64,000 bases of DNA from DASSKA01 sp963839365. GTDB lineage: Bacteria; Actinomycetota; Actinomycetes; Propionibacteriales; Nocardioidaceae. Where the stretch lies: NCBI GenBank assembly GCA_963839365.1, contig CAWIUT010000001.1:124001-188000 (forward strand), written 5' to 3'. Made by a program: the position numbers and the translations under genes. The notes under the pieces were generated by a model, which ran no database searches, had not been told where the DNA came from, and saw only the letters and a program-made list of their open reading frames with translations. Positions 8,169 to 16,593 of this stretch are shown here, in pieces; the first letter of the stretch is position 1, and every line of letters begins with the position of its first letter.

Positions 8169-9944
8169 TCACACGGCCAGTCGGCGGCGGACCACCTCAT
8201 CGGCAGCACGCGCGGCATCGTGCTGCCCAGTCACCGCAGCGAGGAAGTCGTTCCGCTCCAGGGTCAGCAGCGTGGTGTCCTCGAGGGCGGTGATCGTGGC
8301 CGTCCGCGAGACGTCGCGCAGCAGGCCGATCTCCCCGAAGAACTCGCCGGGACGCTCCTGACGGAGCACCGCGCCGCCCTGGGTCACCTCGACCAGCCCG
8401 GACTCGATCACGTAGAACCGGTCGGATCCCTCACCCTCGCGCAACACCACCTCGCCGGCAGAGACCTGCACCGAGGACAGTCGCCCGACCAGCGACTCCA
8501 CCGTCCTGAGACTCAGCGGAGCAAACATCGGGATGCCGCGCAGCAGCGACAGTTCGGCAGGCTGGGTCAGGCGCCGGTCGAGGCCACGCATCCGCGGAAG
8601 AGTCACCAGGGCCAACGCGGCGACCACGAATCCCACCAACCCGATGCTGCCCTGGAAGCCGAGCCACTTCACCAGGAACGGCATGACGGCAGCACCCACC
8701 GCTCCGGCGGCGATCAGGCACGCCTCGAGAGCACCGAAGACCCGTCCGAGCACCTCGTCAGGGGCACCGCGCTGGAACACGGTCGCCATGTTGGTGTCGA
8801 CCATCGGGTTTCCGAATCCCTGGAAGGCGACCGCGAGGAACGCCACCACCGGGTTCGGCCACACCGCGACGGCCACCAATGGCAGCGACCAGAACACCAC
8901 GCCCGTGGTCAGGTCCTGACCGACCCGTTTGTGGGAGGCGCGATAGATCGCGAAGAAGCCTCCCATGATGGCCGCTACACCGCTCACCGCATCGAAGAGC
9001 CCGAGGCCCTTCGGGCCGGTGCCCATGATCTGCACCGCCATCAGCACCAGAAAAACCATGCTCGCCCCGGCGATGACCATCTGCCCGCTGACCTGGATGG
9101 TCACCACGAGCAGGTCCAGGTTCTTCGCGATGATGCGGTATCCCGCCATCATCTCGCCGAGGAAGCCTCTCTTCTGCTCCGCCGCTCCGGGTGCGGTCCC
9201 CGAGTCGGTGGAGTGCTGCTCTGCGGCTGTCTCGCGGGCGGCGTCGCCCGCGAGAGGCTGCTCCGGTTCCGGGGTCGCAGCGACAGTCACGCCCAACACC
9301 AGCAGGGCCGACCAGAGGTAGGTCGCACCGTCGAACAGGACCACCACCGGCACGCTGACGACCCAGAGCAGCCCCGCGGCCAGCGCGGGCCCGATGAACG
9401 CCGCCACACTCTCCAACGTGCTGGTGGTGCCGTTGGACGCAGTCAGCTCCTCCGGCCGGTTGGCCAGGGATGGCGTCAGCGCGCGGAGAGCGGGGCGGAA
9501 CGCCGTGGTGACGAGCCGTTCCAGGGTGGCGAACACGAACACCGTGGCGGCCGGCAGGTCGTAGAAGATGCACGCCGCGGTGACCACCAGCAGCAGGAGC
9601 CGGAGGACGTCGCAGGTCACCATCACCGCCTTGCGCGGATACCGGTCGGCGAACATCGCCCCAACGGGGGACACGAACGCGACCACGGCGAGCCGGATGG
9701 CCAGGTAGCCGCCCACCGCCTTGGCGCCACCGAAGTGGAAGACCCACACCACGATCGCTGTCTGCAGGGCGAAGTCGCCCACCGCGGAGCCGAAGTCCGC
9801 CAGCTGGACCCGGCGGAGGTTGGGATTGGCGAACACCTCGCGCAGCGAGCCGATGGTCTGCCGCAGCGCGGAACCGCCCCCTGAGCCGACGGCGGGCCTC
9901 TCGGTCGGGTCGTTGGCGGCCGGACTGTCTACCCCGTCGGTCAA
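8169..9944 (-). CDS. MFS transporter with C-terminal cyclic nucleotide-binding domain
   Basis: 591 residues. Residues about 35-450 hold around twelve hydrophobic segments of a major facilitator (MFS_3-like) transporter. Residues about 460-580 form a cNMP-binding domain: GEVVLREGEGSDRFYVI, then the phosphate-binding cassette FFGEIGLLRDVSRTATITA with the conserved Gly-Glu and Arg. The start is TTG at 9944 preceded by GAGGGG; an in-frame TGA lies just upstream and no ATG or GTG is available nearby. Its stop overlaps the GTG at 8172, so it is co-transcribed with the cyclase. A plausible reading is that cAMP made by the neighbour gates or tunes this transporter. The substrate is unknown. Confidence 0.88.
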   Translation of the reverse strand: MTDGVDSPAANDPTERPAVGSGGGSALRQTIGSLREVFANPNLRRVQLADFGSAVGDFALQTAIVVWVFHFGGAKAVGGYLAIRLAVVAFVSPVGAMFADRYPRKAVMVTCDVLRLLLLVVTAACIFYDLPAATVFVFATLERLVTTAFRPALRALTPSLANRPEELTASNGTTSTLESVAAFIGPALAAGLLWVVSVPVVVLFDGATYLWSALLVLGVTVAATPEPEQPLAGDAARETAAEQHSTDSGTAPGAAEQKRGFLGEMMAGYRIIAKNLDLLVVTIQVSGQMVIAGASMVFLVLMAVQIMGTGPKGLGLFDAVSGVAAIMGGFFAIYRASHKRVGQDLTTGVVFWSLPLVAVAVWPNPVVAFLAVAFQGFGNPMVDTNMATVFQRGAPDEVLGRVFGALEACLIAAGAVGAAVMPFLVKWLGFQGSIGLVGFVVAALALVTLPRMRGLDRRLTQPAELSLLRGIPMFAPLSLRTVESLVGRLSSVQVSAGEVVLREGEGSDRFYVIESGLVEVTQGGAVLRQERPGEFFGEIGLLRDVSRTATITALEDTTLLTLERNDFLAAVTGQHDAARAADEVVRRRLAV

Positions 9945-10091
9945 CTGAACCCCTCACGGGCCGCCTCGATCGACCCACTCGTCTGCCCGCTCCCATTCGT
10001 CCAGCCACCCGGCGAGCCGTCCTGGCCATTCAGTCAGAACGAGTCGCCATCAGCCACAGCAGTGACGCAATCGTTATGAGAGCCGGGGCGC

Positions 10092-11918
10092 TCAGGAGTA
10101 CAGCGCGTCGAGCTGCTCCTGGTGGTTGGCCTCGACGACCCGGCGTCGGACCTTCATGGACGGGGTCAGCTCTCCGGACTCGACCGAGAGGTCGTGGTCG
10201 AGCAGGATCCACCTCTTGATGGTCTCCCAGCGGTTCAGCGTGGCGTTGAGCTGCTCGACGTACTCCCCCACCATCTCCCGCACCTGCGCCGAGGCCACCA
10301 GATCCGCGTACGACGCACCGGCCATCCCGTGGTGCGCGGCCCACTGCTCGATCGCCTCGGGATCCAGGGTGACCATCGCGACGCAGAAGTTGCGTTCGCT
10401 GCCATGCACCAGGAACTGGCTCGCGTACGGGCACAGCGCCTTGAACCGCGACTCGATCGCGCTGGGGGCGACGTACTTGCCGCCCGAGGTCTTGAAAAGG
10501 TCCTTCTTCCGGTCGGTGATCCGCAGGAACCCGTCGGCGTCGATCTCGCCGATGTCGCCGGTGTGCAGCCAGCCGTCGGCCAGCGCCTGCTCGGACTCCT
10601 CGGGCAGGTTGTGGTAGCCGGCCATCACGCACGGCCCCTTGATCAGCACCTCCCCGTCGTCGGCAATCTTCGCCTCCGTGCCTGGCAGCGCGGTCCCGAC
10701 GGTGCCGATCCTGTAGTTGTCCGGGTCGTTGACGAACGCCCCCGCGGCGGTCTCGGTGAGCCCGTAGCCCTCGATGATCAGCACGCCGGCGGCGTGGAAC
10801 CACGCGGCGACGTCCGGGTCCAGCGCCGCGGCGCCGGAGACGAAGAACCGGAGCCGGCCACCGAACCGCTCCCGGATCTTGGCGAACACCAGCCGGTCGA
10901 GGACCGCGCGCTGCCACCGCAGCCACGGCGGCACCGGGCGCCCCTCCCGCCCGAGTCGGTCTGCGGCGAGGCCCACCTTGAAGGCCTGGTCGAACAGCTT
11001 CGCCTTCACCCCGCCTTCGGCGTGCACGGTGGTCACGATCCGCCCGTAGACCTTCTCGAAGACCCGTGGCGCGGCGGCCATGAACGTCGGGCGCACCACG
11101 GCGAGGTTTTCGACGATCTTGTCCACCCGCCCGTCGATCGCGGTGGCGAAGCCGCAGGCGAGCTGGCTGGACAGCAGCACCTTGCCGAACGCGTGCGCCA
11201 GCGGCAGCCAGAGGTACTGCAGGTCGTCCTCGGTCAGCGTGCCGCGGGCCTGGATCGCCGCCCCCTGGTAGGTCCAGGTGGAGTGCACCAGCCGCACTCC
11301 CTTGGGGCGGCCGGTGGTCCCGGAGGTATAGATCAGGGTGGCCAGCGAGTCGCCGTGGCCCGCGGCGACCCGCTGCTCGACGATGTCGGGCTGCTCGCTG
11401 AGCAGCTGCGCGCCGCGCTCCTCGAGGTCGGCGAGCGAGATCACCCGGTCCCCGTCCGGGGTCCCGTCGAAGGTGACCACGGCCCGCACCCCGGGCAGCC
11501 GGTCGCGCTGCTCGCGCAGCTTGGCCAGCTGGGCGTCGTCCTCGGCGAAGACCACCTGGCTGTCGGAGTCGGTGAGGATGTAGCCGACATCCTCACCGAT
11601 CGTGGACGGGTACACCGTGGTGGTGGCCGCGCCGGCACACATCACCGCGAGGTCGGCGAGCACCCACTCGTAGCGCGTGGAGGAGGCGAGGGCCACCCGC
11701 TGCTCCGGCTCGACCCCGAGCGCGACGAGCCCGGCGGCGAGCCGTCGGACCCGGTCGCCCGCCTGCTGCCAGGTGACTGACTCCCAGGTCTCCCCCACCG
11801 GGTATCGGAACGCCTCGCGGTGCGGTGTGGCCCGCACCCGGTCCAGGAACTGTCGCCCGACCGTGGGCGGCCGGTCATCGATGACGCGGTAGTCGTACTG
11901 GACGGCACTGCTGGGCAT
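10092..11918 (-). CDS. Long-chain fatty acid-CoA ligase (FadD15-like AMP-binding enzyme)
   Basis: 608-residue adenylate-forming enzyme. The P-loop TLIYTSGTTGRPKGV, the YGLTETAAG motif and GWLHTGDIG (A5 to A7 region) are all present, followed by the long-chain-specific RITDRKKDLFKTSGGKYV segment. It activates fatty acids to acyl-CoA via acyl-AMP in the cytoplasm. The start at 11918 is preferred over upstream in-frame starts because GGGAGAG sits directly upstream and homologues begin near this point. It lies 86 bases downstream of the MOSC gene on the same strand. Confidence 0.92.
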   Translation of the reverse strand: MPSSAVQYDYRVIDDRPPTVGRQFLDRVRATPHREAFRYPVGETWESVTWQQAGDRVRRLAAGLVALGVEPEQRVALASSTRYEWVLADLAVMCAGAATTTVYPSTIGEDVGYILTDSDSQVVFAEDDAQLAKLREQRDRLPGVRAVVTFDGTPDGDRVISLADLEERGAQLLSEQPDIVEQRVAAGHGDSLATLIYTSGTTGRPKGVRLVHSTWTYQGAAIQARGTLTEDDLQYLWLPLAHAFGKVLLSSQLACGFATAIDGRVDKIVENLAVVRPTFMAAAPRVFEKVYGRIVTTVHAEGGVKAKLFDQAFKVGLAADRLGREGRPVPPWLRWQRAVLDRLVFAKIRERFGGRLRFFVSGAAALDPDVAAWFHAAGVLIIEGYGLTETAAGAFVNDPDNYRIGTVGTALPGTEAKIADDGEVLIKGPCVMAGYHNLPEESEQALADGWLHTGDIGEIDADGFLRITDRKKDLFKTSGGKYVAPSAIESRFKALCPYASQFLVHGSERNFCVAMVTLDPEAIEQWAAHHGMAGASYADLVASAQVREMVGEYVEQLNATLNRWETIKRWILLDHDLSVESGELTPSMKVRRRVVEANHQEQLDALYS

Positions 11919-12004
11919 CGCTCTCCCTGCCTGTTCCTGCGGGCACTCCTCGCGTCGCGAGCCCACTCGCCCGGACGTCGTGCAGAACAAGGTAGAGCAG
12001 ATTC

Positions 12005-12712
12005 CTACTGATGGGTAGGTTCCAGGTCACTGCCGAGCGCCGCGCGGCGCGCGCTCCCGCGTCGTACGCCCTGCGCGGCGTCGAGCACCTCCGGCGGCAG
12101 GCGGTGCACCTTCACCAGCTCCGGCAGCAGGGTGCGCTCGCTGGTCAGCGCCTTGAACATGGTGGACACGGTGACGCCGTGACCCGGCCGGTGCGCCACC
12201 ACGACCGGGTCGCCGGCTTGCAGCTGCCCCTCCTCCAGCACGCGCAGGTACGCCCCGGGGCGCGCCTCGGCGGTGAACCGCTTCATCCAGGCGGCGTCGT
12301 CGAGACCGTTGAGGCCGACCCAGTTCTTGAACACGACGCAGGGAATCCGGACGTGGGCCACCTCCAGCAGCGCGGTCCCGATCCGCCACCGCTCGCCGAC
12401 CTCGGCCGCGTTGACGTCGATGCCGCTCGTGGTCAGGTTCTCGCCGAACAGCCCTGGCCGTGCCTCGCCGCCGAGGCAGTCGGCCCAGACGGCCAGGTCC
12501 TCCTGCGCGAACGCGTAGACCGCCTTGTGGACCCCGCCGTGGTACACCTTGTCCGCGACCTCGTCGCCGTCGATGCCCAGCCTGCGCACCGCCACCGGTC
12601 CGGTGACCGGCCGCTTGTCGATGCCGGTACGACGCAGGTTGCCGGCCCACGCCTCGTCACGAGGCAGGCCGGTGTTCACGGAGAGGACCTCTGGGTGCAC
12701 AGCCGGCATCAT
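12005..12712 (-). CDS. MOSC domain protein (YiiM-like)
   Basis: About 235 residues. A MOSC fold is indicated by HPEVLSVNTG at the start, DKVYHGGVHKAVYAF, GLFGENLTTSGID and HVRIPCVVF, in the order seen in YiiM-type proteins, followed by a helical C-terminal tail. MOSC proteins handle molybdenum-cofactor sulfur; YiiM-like members confer resistance to N-hydroxylated base analogues. The conserved cysteine is present in RIPCVVF. The start is ATG at 12712 or 12709, with GGATCGGGA upstream. Its 5' end overlaps the tail of a broken flavodoxin gene. Confidence 0.85.
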   Translation of the reverse strand: MMPAVHPEVLSVNTGLPRDEAWAGNLRRTGIDKRPVTGPVAVRRLGIDGDEVADKVYHGGVHKAVYAFAQEDLAVWADCLGGEARPGLFGENLTTSGIDVNAAEVGERWRIGTALLEVAHVRIPCVVFKNWVGLNGLDDAAWMKRFTAEARPGAYLRVLEEGQLQAGDPVVVAHRPGHGVTVSTMFKALTSERTLLPELVKVHRLPPEVLDAAQGVRRGSARRAALGSDLEPTHQ

Positions 12713-12739
12713 TCCCGATCCGGTCGGGGTGGCGCAGGG

Positions 12740-12995
12740 GTTTTCCCGCCGCTGCGGGCGCACCGAGCAGGCCGGTCCGCTGCAGCGGGTTCAGTGACCT
12801 GGCGTCGAGCTTCCCGACGAAGATCCGGTGCTCCCGCGGGTGGATCGCCGCCGGGATCTTCGCGAGCTCGACCGGGTCCTTTCCATCGCTTGGGCCATCT
12901 TGCCCGCGGGAGTCCCGACCGGACCTCTGGAGAACAGCCACACCGGTCGGGTCGCGAGCGCAGAAGCGCACCGGTTCGGCGAGGTCCACGGCGCT
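12740..12995 (-). pseudogene. Flavodoxin-domain gene remnant with frameshift
   Basis: On the minus strand one frame reads RPVWLFSRGPVGTPAGKMAQ (about 12,955-12,885) and then, after a shift of frame near 12,875, another reads KDPVELAKIPAAIHPREHR and IFVGKLDARSLNPLQR (to about 12,775). Together these match in order the second half of the actinobacterial flavodoxin/protoporphyrinogen-dehydrogenase-like family as I recall it (WLFSSGP, then HRVFAGKLDRSRL). No start and no N-terminal FMN-binding half is present; the upstream side is cut near the IS481 element. It is therefore a decayed fragment. Confidence 0.7.
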
Positions 12996-13039
12996 GCACG
13001 TTGCCATGGCGGAGCGAAGCCGGGGAGCCCGGGAGCCCC

Positions 13040-14212
13040 TCTAGACCTTAGGGATCACGGGTTGGGGTGACACCCGGCCAGCCTCCGTGCAGGTGTGGGC
13101 CACGGGAGGCAGTCTCTGGATTGCTCAAGATCTAGAGAACAGGAAGCCATCCCGTGACCCACGAGAACATTGTCTACGACCGTCGTGTCCGGTTGATCAA
13201 CTACGCCGCGAAGATCGGCAACGTGGCCGAGGCGTGCCGGGTGTTCGGCGTCTCGCGCAAGACCTACTACGAGTGGCTGAAGAAGGCGCAGGCCTACGGG
13301 CTGTCGGCGCTGCTTCCGCGAGAACGGCGCCGGCCGCACCAGCCGAATGCGATGAGCAGCGAGGAGGTCTCGGTGATCTTGGCCGAGGCGGTCTCCCGGC
13401 CAACGCTGGGTCCCAGATCGCTGCTGCGCCACCTCGAGGCCCGCGGGGTGCACCGCTCCGCGTCCGGGGTGGCCAAGGTGTTGGGCCGGCACAACCTCGG
13501 TACGGCCCGGCAGCGGGTCGCCGCGCTTGCCTCGCTGACCGCGGCCGAGACCGGACAGGTCACCGAGCAGGCGCTGGAGGGCCCGTTCGGGTTCTGCCTG
13601 TACGCCTCCGCGCCCGGTCAGGTAGTCGCCTTGGACACCTTCTACGTCGGCCGACTCAAGGGCATCGGCGCGGTCTGGCAGCTGACCGCGGTCGACGTGG
13701 CCACCCGGCTCGCGGTGTGCCAGCTGGTCGTCGGAGACAAGACCGCCACCGTGGCGGCCGGCTTCCTCGACCACCTCAAGAAGGCGCTGCGCAAGCACGG
13801 CATCAAGCTGTCCGGGGTGCTGTCCGATAACGGGCCGGAGTTCACCGGCAAGGCGTTCAAGACCCGCATCGGCGAGCTCGGGCTGGTCCATGACCGGATC
13901 CCGCCCCGCTCGCCGAACCACAACGCGGTCTGCGAACGCTTCCACGGCACCGTGCTGCGCGAGTTCTACCGGCCACACTTCCACCGCGGCCGAGTCGACG
14001 ACATCGCCCTGCTGAACCGGTCGCTGCAGGCCTGGATCACCGACTACAACCACCACCGCCCCAACCACGGCGACTACATGACCGGACGCACCCCGCTGCA
14101 GGTCAAGAAACACCTCAAGAAGCGCATCCGGCAAACTGCTGGCTGACAACCACCAACGAGTCGTCCAGGGACGCCGACCTGTCACCCCCACCCGTGCTCC
14201 GGAAGCTCTAGA
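13040..14212 (+). mobile_element. IS481-family insertion sequence
   Basis: A complete-looking element of about 1.17 kb with one transposase gene. Imperfect inverted ends are visible: the left end contains TCTAGA then CACGGGTTGGGGTGACA, and the complement of the right end contains TCTAGA then CACGGGTGGGGGTGACA at the same distance. TCTAGA occurs at both limits (13,040-13,045 and 14,207-14,212). IS481 members are known to target NCTAGN and duplicate it, so these may be 6-bp target duplications with the element proper at 13,046-14,206; otherwise they are part of the inverted repeat. Confidence 0.82.
13154..14146 (+). CDS. IS481-type DDE transposase (integrase core)
   Basis: 330 residues. The N-terminal 60 residues form a helix-turn-helix with AEACRVFGVSRKTYYEWLKK. 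The rve integrase core carries the DDE triad: Asp in VVALDTFYVG (about 160), Asp in GVLSDNGPEF (about 225) and Glu in NAVCERFHGT (about 261). The C-terminal YNHHRPN motif is also typical. The GTG start at 13154 follows a weak AGGAAG site. The gene appears full length and uninterrupted, so the element could be active. Confidence 0.93.
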   Translation: MTHENIVYDRRVRLINYAAKIGNVAEACRVFGVSRKTYYEWLKKAQAYGLSALLPRERRRPHQPNAMSSEEVSVILAEAVSRPTLGPRSLLRHLEARGVHRSASGVAKVLGRHNLGTARQRVAALASLTAAETGQVTEQALEGPFGFCLYASAPGQVVALDTFYVGRLKGIGAVWQLTAVDVATRLAVCQLVVGDKTATVAAGFLDHLKKALRKHGIKLSGVLSDNGPEFTGKAFKTRIGELGLVHDRIPPRSPNHNAVCERFHGTVLREFYRPHFHRGRVDDIALLNRSLQAWITDYNHHRPNHGDYMTGRTPLQVKKHLKKRIRQTAG

Positions 14213-14552
14213 CCGGCCCCCGCGTCGGTCGATCGGAGCTCACCAACCTCGCGGCACAGCACAACTGATATGTAGCGGCTTCCTGTCAAGAGGCAGGGCG
14301 AGGCGCCCGTCCCAGATAGTGGGGCGGGCGCCTCTGGCTTCGTCGGCCGGCGGATGGTGAGCGTGTCGTTGGCGACGCGCGGTCAGACTGATATGCGCGG
14401 GTTGGTTACCGCAGGACGGGGTGTTCGGCAGGAGCGGTCCGCTTGTCTAGGGTCGGGCGTCACCCGGCCGGAGTCGGGCTGCTCATAGCTGTACCGCGGG
14501 TCGCTCCACGCGCTGCTTCCACCACGTTGGTCGACGAAGCCGGCTGTGGGGC
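14213..14552. other. Non-coding spacer between IS481 and IS110 elements
   Basis: No convincing gene in about 340 bases. It holds one long stem-loop (14,300-14,334, listed separately) and two copies of the short string CTGATATG (about 14,266 and 14,389). Because IS110 elements carry long non-coding ends that encode a guide RNA, part of this stretch may be the downstream end of the IS110 element at 14,553-15,635; the element boundary cannot be fixed because IS110 insertions leave no terminal repeats. Confidence 0.5.
14300..14334. terminator. Strong stem-loop between convergent transposase genes
   Basis: GAGGCGCCCGTCCC (14,300-14,313) pairs with GGGGCGGGCGCCTC (14,321-14,334), a 14-bp stem with one G-T pair and a 7-base loop. 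It lies between the ends of two convergent transposase genes, so it probably stops transcription in both directions. There is no T run on either side, which is common for GC-rich Actinobacteria. A structural role in the IS110 guide RNA is an alternative. Confidence 0.6.
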
Positions 14553-15635
14553 CTACTCCTCCAGCACGGCCAGCGACCAGCACCAACCGGCCAGCTCGCG
14601 GGCGATCGCGACGTTGGCGACCACGTGCCGCTTGCGGCGCTGCCGGAAGTTGTTCCAGCGGTCGTTCAGTCGCCGGTTCCCGGCATCGCCACGCGCCCGT
14701 GCGGCGGGCGATGCGAGCTCCCAGCGGTCGCGCATGGTCTTGCCGACCACGTATCGGGCGCGGTGGTGCCAGGCAGCTTCGACCAGCAGCCGGCGGACGT
14801 GAGTGTTGCCGGTCTTGGTGATCGAGCCCTGGACCCGCGAGGCACCGGAGGAGTACTCCGAGGGCACCAGACCGACGAACGAGCCGATTGTGCGGCCGGT
14901 GAACCGGTGCCAGTCACCGATCTCGACAGCCAACGCCAGCGCCGTCAGGTTGCTGACCCCCCGCAGACAGCCCAGTCTGCGCACGAGCGGGGTGAACTCG
15001 CTGTCCGCGGCCATGACTGCGATCGCGTCATCGAGCCGGTCGCGGCGTGCCTTCACAGTAAGCACGGCGTCGAAGTCGGACTCGAAGGTCATCTGCAACG
15101 CCGGTGAGTCGAACCGCTGTCGACGAAGCCACGCCTCGTGGACCGTGGTCCAGGCTTGGCCGTCGGAGTAGACGATTCCCTGGCGCAGCAAGAGCTTCGA
15201 CAGCCGATGCCGGGCACGCATCAAGTCACCGCGGGCTTCCTCACGCGCACGGACCAGGTCCCGAGCAGCTTCTTGGTCGACGCTCGGGACCGACACTGCA
15301 GTGAACTCGTCCAGTCGCAACAAGCGGGCCAGGTGGACCGCGTCCTTCGCGTCGGTCTTCACCCTGTCCCCGCTGGGTCGCTGGAGCTTCGACGGCGCGA
15401 CGACCTCGCACCTGATCCCGGCAGCCGTCAGCGCCCGGGAAAGACCGAACCCGGTCGGCCCAGCCTCGTAGGCCACCGCCACCGGGCCGGGCAGATCGCC
15501 CAACCAAGATCGGATGTGCCGGTGAGACGGGGTCAGTCTGGTCTGGATGAGCTCGCCCGTGACGCCGTCGATCGCAGCTGCGACGACCGATCGTGCGTGC
15601 ACGTCGAGCCCCACGCTCGTACGCTCGGTGAACAC
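14553..15635 (-). CDS. IS110-family transposase (first copy)
   Basis: 360 residues. The N-terminal RuvC-like domain shows the DEDD set: Asp in SVGLDVHA (about 10), Glu in VAYEAGPTGFG (about 57) and the two Asp of KTDAKDAVHLARLL (about 93-97). The C-terminal Transposase_20 domain has LRGVSNLTALALAVEIGD and FVGLVPSEYSSG with the conserved serine region. IS110 enzymes are RNA-guided serine/DEDD recombinases. The GTG start at 15635 has GGGAGG five bases upstream. It appears full length. It is unrelated at the N-terminus to the second IS110 enzyme at 40,178. Confidence 0.93.
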   Translation of the reverse strand: MFTERTSVGLDVHARSVVAAAIDGVTGELIQTRLTPSHRHIRSWLGDLPGPVAVAYEAGPTGFGLSRALTAAGIRCEVVAPSKLQRPSGDRVKTDAKDAVHLARLLRLDEFTAVSVPSVDQEAARDLVRAREEARGDLMRARHRLSKLLLRQGIVYSDGQAWTTVHEAWLRRQRFDSPALQMTFESDFDAVLTVKARRDRLDDAIAVMAADSEFTPLVRRLGCLRGVSNLTALALAVEIGDWHRFTGRTIGSFVGLVPSEYSSGASRVQGSITKTGNTHVRRLLVEAAWHHRARYVVGKTMRDRWELASPAARARGDAGNRRLNDRWNNFRQRRKRHVVANVAIARELAGWCWSLAVLEE

Positions 15636-15740
15636 CGGGGCCTCCCACGATTGTCGGATAGGCCGAGCAGGCGGCCCCTGCTCGGTAACCCACGAATCTC
15701 GTGAGTGAGGCCCCGGCCCGCAACCGCCTCAGGACGAGCC
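15636..15740 (-). other. IS110 upstream non-coding end with two hairpins
   Basis: On the transcript strand, CACGA-loop-TCGTG (15,103 offset: bases 15,691-15,703) is followed by CCGAGCAGG-loop-CCTGCTCGG (15,663-15,685), a perfect 9-bp stem with a 5-base loop, and then the ribosome site and GTG of the transposase. Structured RNA upstream of an IS110 gene is where bridge RNA lies in the IS110 group. Whether this is the guide RNA or simple leader structure cannot be decided by eye. The methyltransferase stop at 15,757 bounds the region. Confidence 0.4.
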
Positions 15741-15756
15741 GGTCACGTCATACCGT

Positions 15757-16584
15757 CTAGGACGCGAGGGCCTGCAGCGTATAGCTGTGCGGCAGCCGCC
15801 AGGGGCGGTCGGCCAGCCGGAACTCGCCGTTCGGCAGCGGCTCCATCAGCCCCGGCAGCGCGTCCCAGGGCACGCTGTCGTGCTCGACCAGCCCGGTGAC
15901 CCGCAGGCCCCGGTCGAGCAGCGCGGTGACGATCTCGCCCAGGCCGTGGTTCCACTCGTGCGTCACGTTGTGCTCGAACACGACGTCGGTCTCCACGTAG
16001 GTGCCGCCCTCCTCCCAGACGGTGGGCTCCTCCTGCTCGAAGTAGGGGTGCTCCACCACCAGCCTGCCGTCCGGCTCCGGGTCGGCCAGCGCCCACAGCA
16101 TCGGGTGTCCTTCCCGGATGAACAGCCGGCCTCCGGGCGCGAGCAGCCGCGCGACGACCTCGGCCCAGCGTCGTACGTCCGGCAGCCAGCACAACGCGCC
16201 GATGCCGGTGAACACCAGGTCGAAGACGTGCTGCGGCAGCACGTCGGGCGCGGCGTAGACGTCCGACTCCACGAAGTCGACCGGCTCGCCGATCGAGGCA
16301 GCGAACCGGCGCGCCTGCTCGACGGCGGCCGGGCTGAAGTCCACCCCGGTCATCCGGGCTCCGAGCCGGGACAACGACACCGTGTCGGTGCCGATGTGGC
16401 ACTGCAGGTGCACGCCACGCAGCCCCTCCACCGAGCCGAGCAGCGGTAGGTCGAACCGCACCACGTCGGAGACGAAGTCCGGGTCGGTCCGGAACCGCTC
16501 CAGCGCGTAGTCCGCCGAGGCGGCGTGGGCGGGCACGCGTTCGTCCCAGCTCGCCTGGTTGATGCTGCGGTAGTCCTGGTCCAC
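15757..16584 (-). CDS. Class I SAM-dependent methyltransferase
   Basis: 275 residues. SAM-binding motif I is GVHLQCHIGTDTVSLSRLGA (about 59-78), followed by the acidic GVDFSPAAVEQAR (motif II) and LVFTGIGALCW (motif III/IV). The substrate is unknown; no substrate-specific domain is recognised. GTG start at 16584. It is the last of a same-strand run lepA, phosphotransferase, aldolase, YjbR, methyltransferase, with ten bases between it and the gene upstream. The IS110 element begins just downstream of its stop. Confidence 0.88.
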   Translation of the reverse strand: MDQDYRSINQASWDERVPAHAASADYALERFRTDPDFVSDVVRFDLPLLGSVEGLRGVHLQCHIGTDTVSLSRLGARMTGVDFSPAAVEQARRFAASIGEPVDFVESDVYAAPDVLPQHVFDLVFTGIGALCWLPDVRRWAEVVARLLAPGGRLFIREGHPMLWALADPEPDGRLVVEHPYFEQEEPTVWEEGGTYVETDVVFEHNVTHEWNHGLGEIVTALLDRGLRVTGLVEHDSVPWDALPGLMEPLPNGEFRLADRPWRLPHSYTLQALAS

Positions 16585-16593
16585 CCGTGAACG

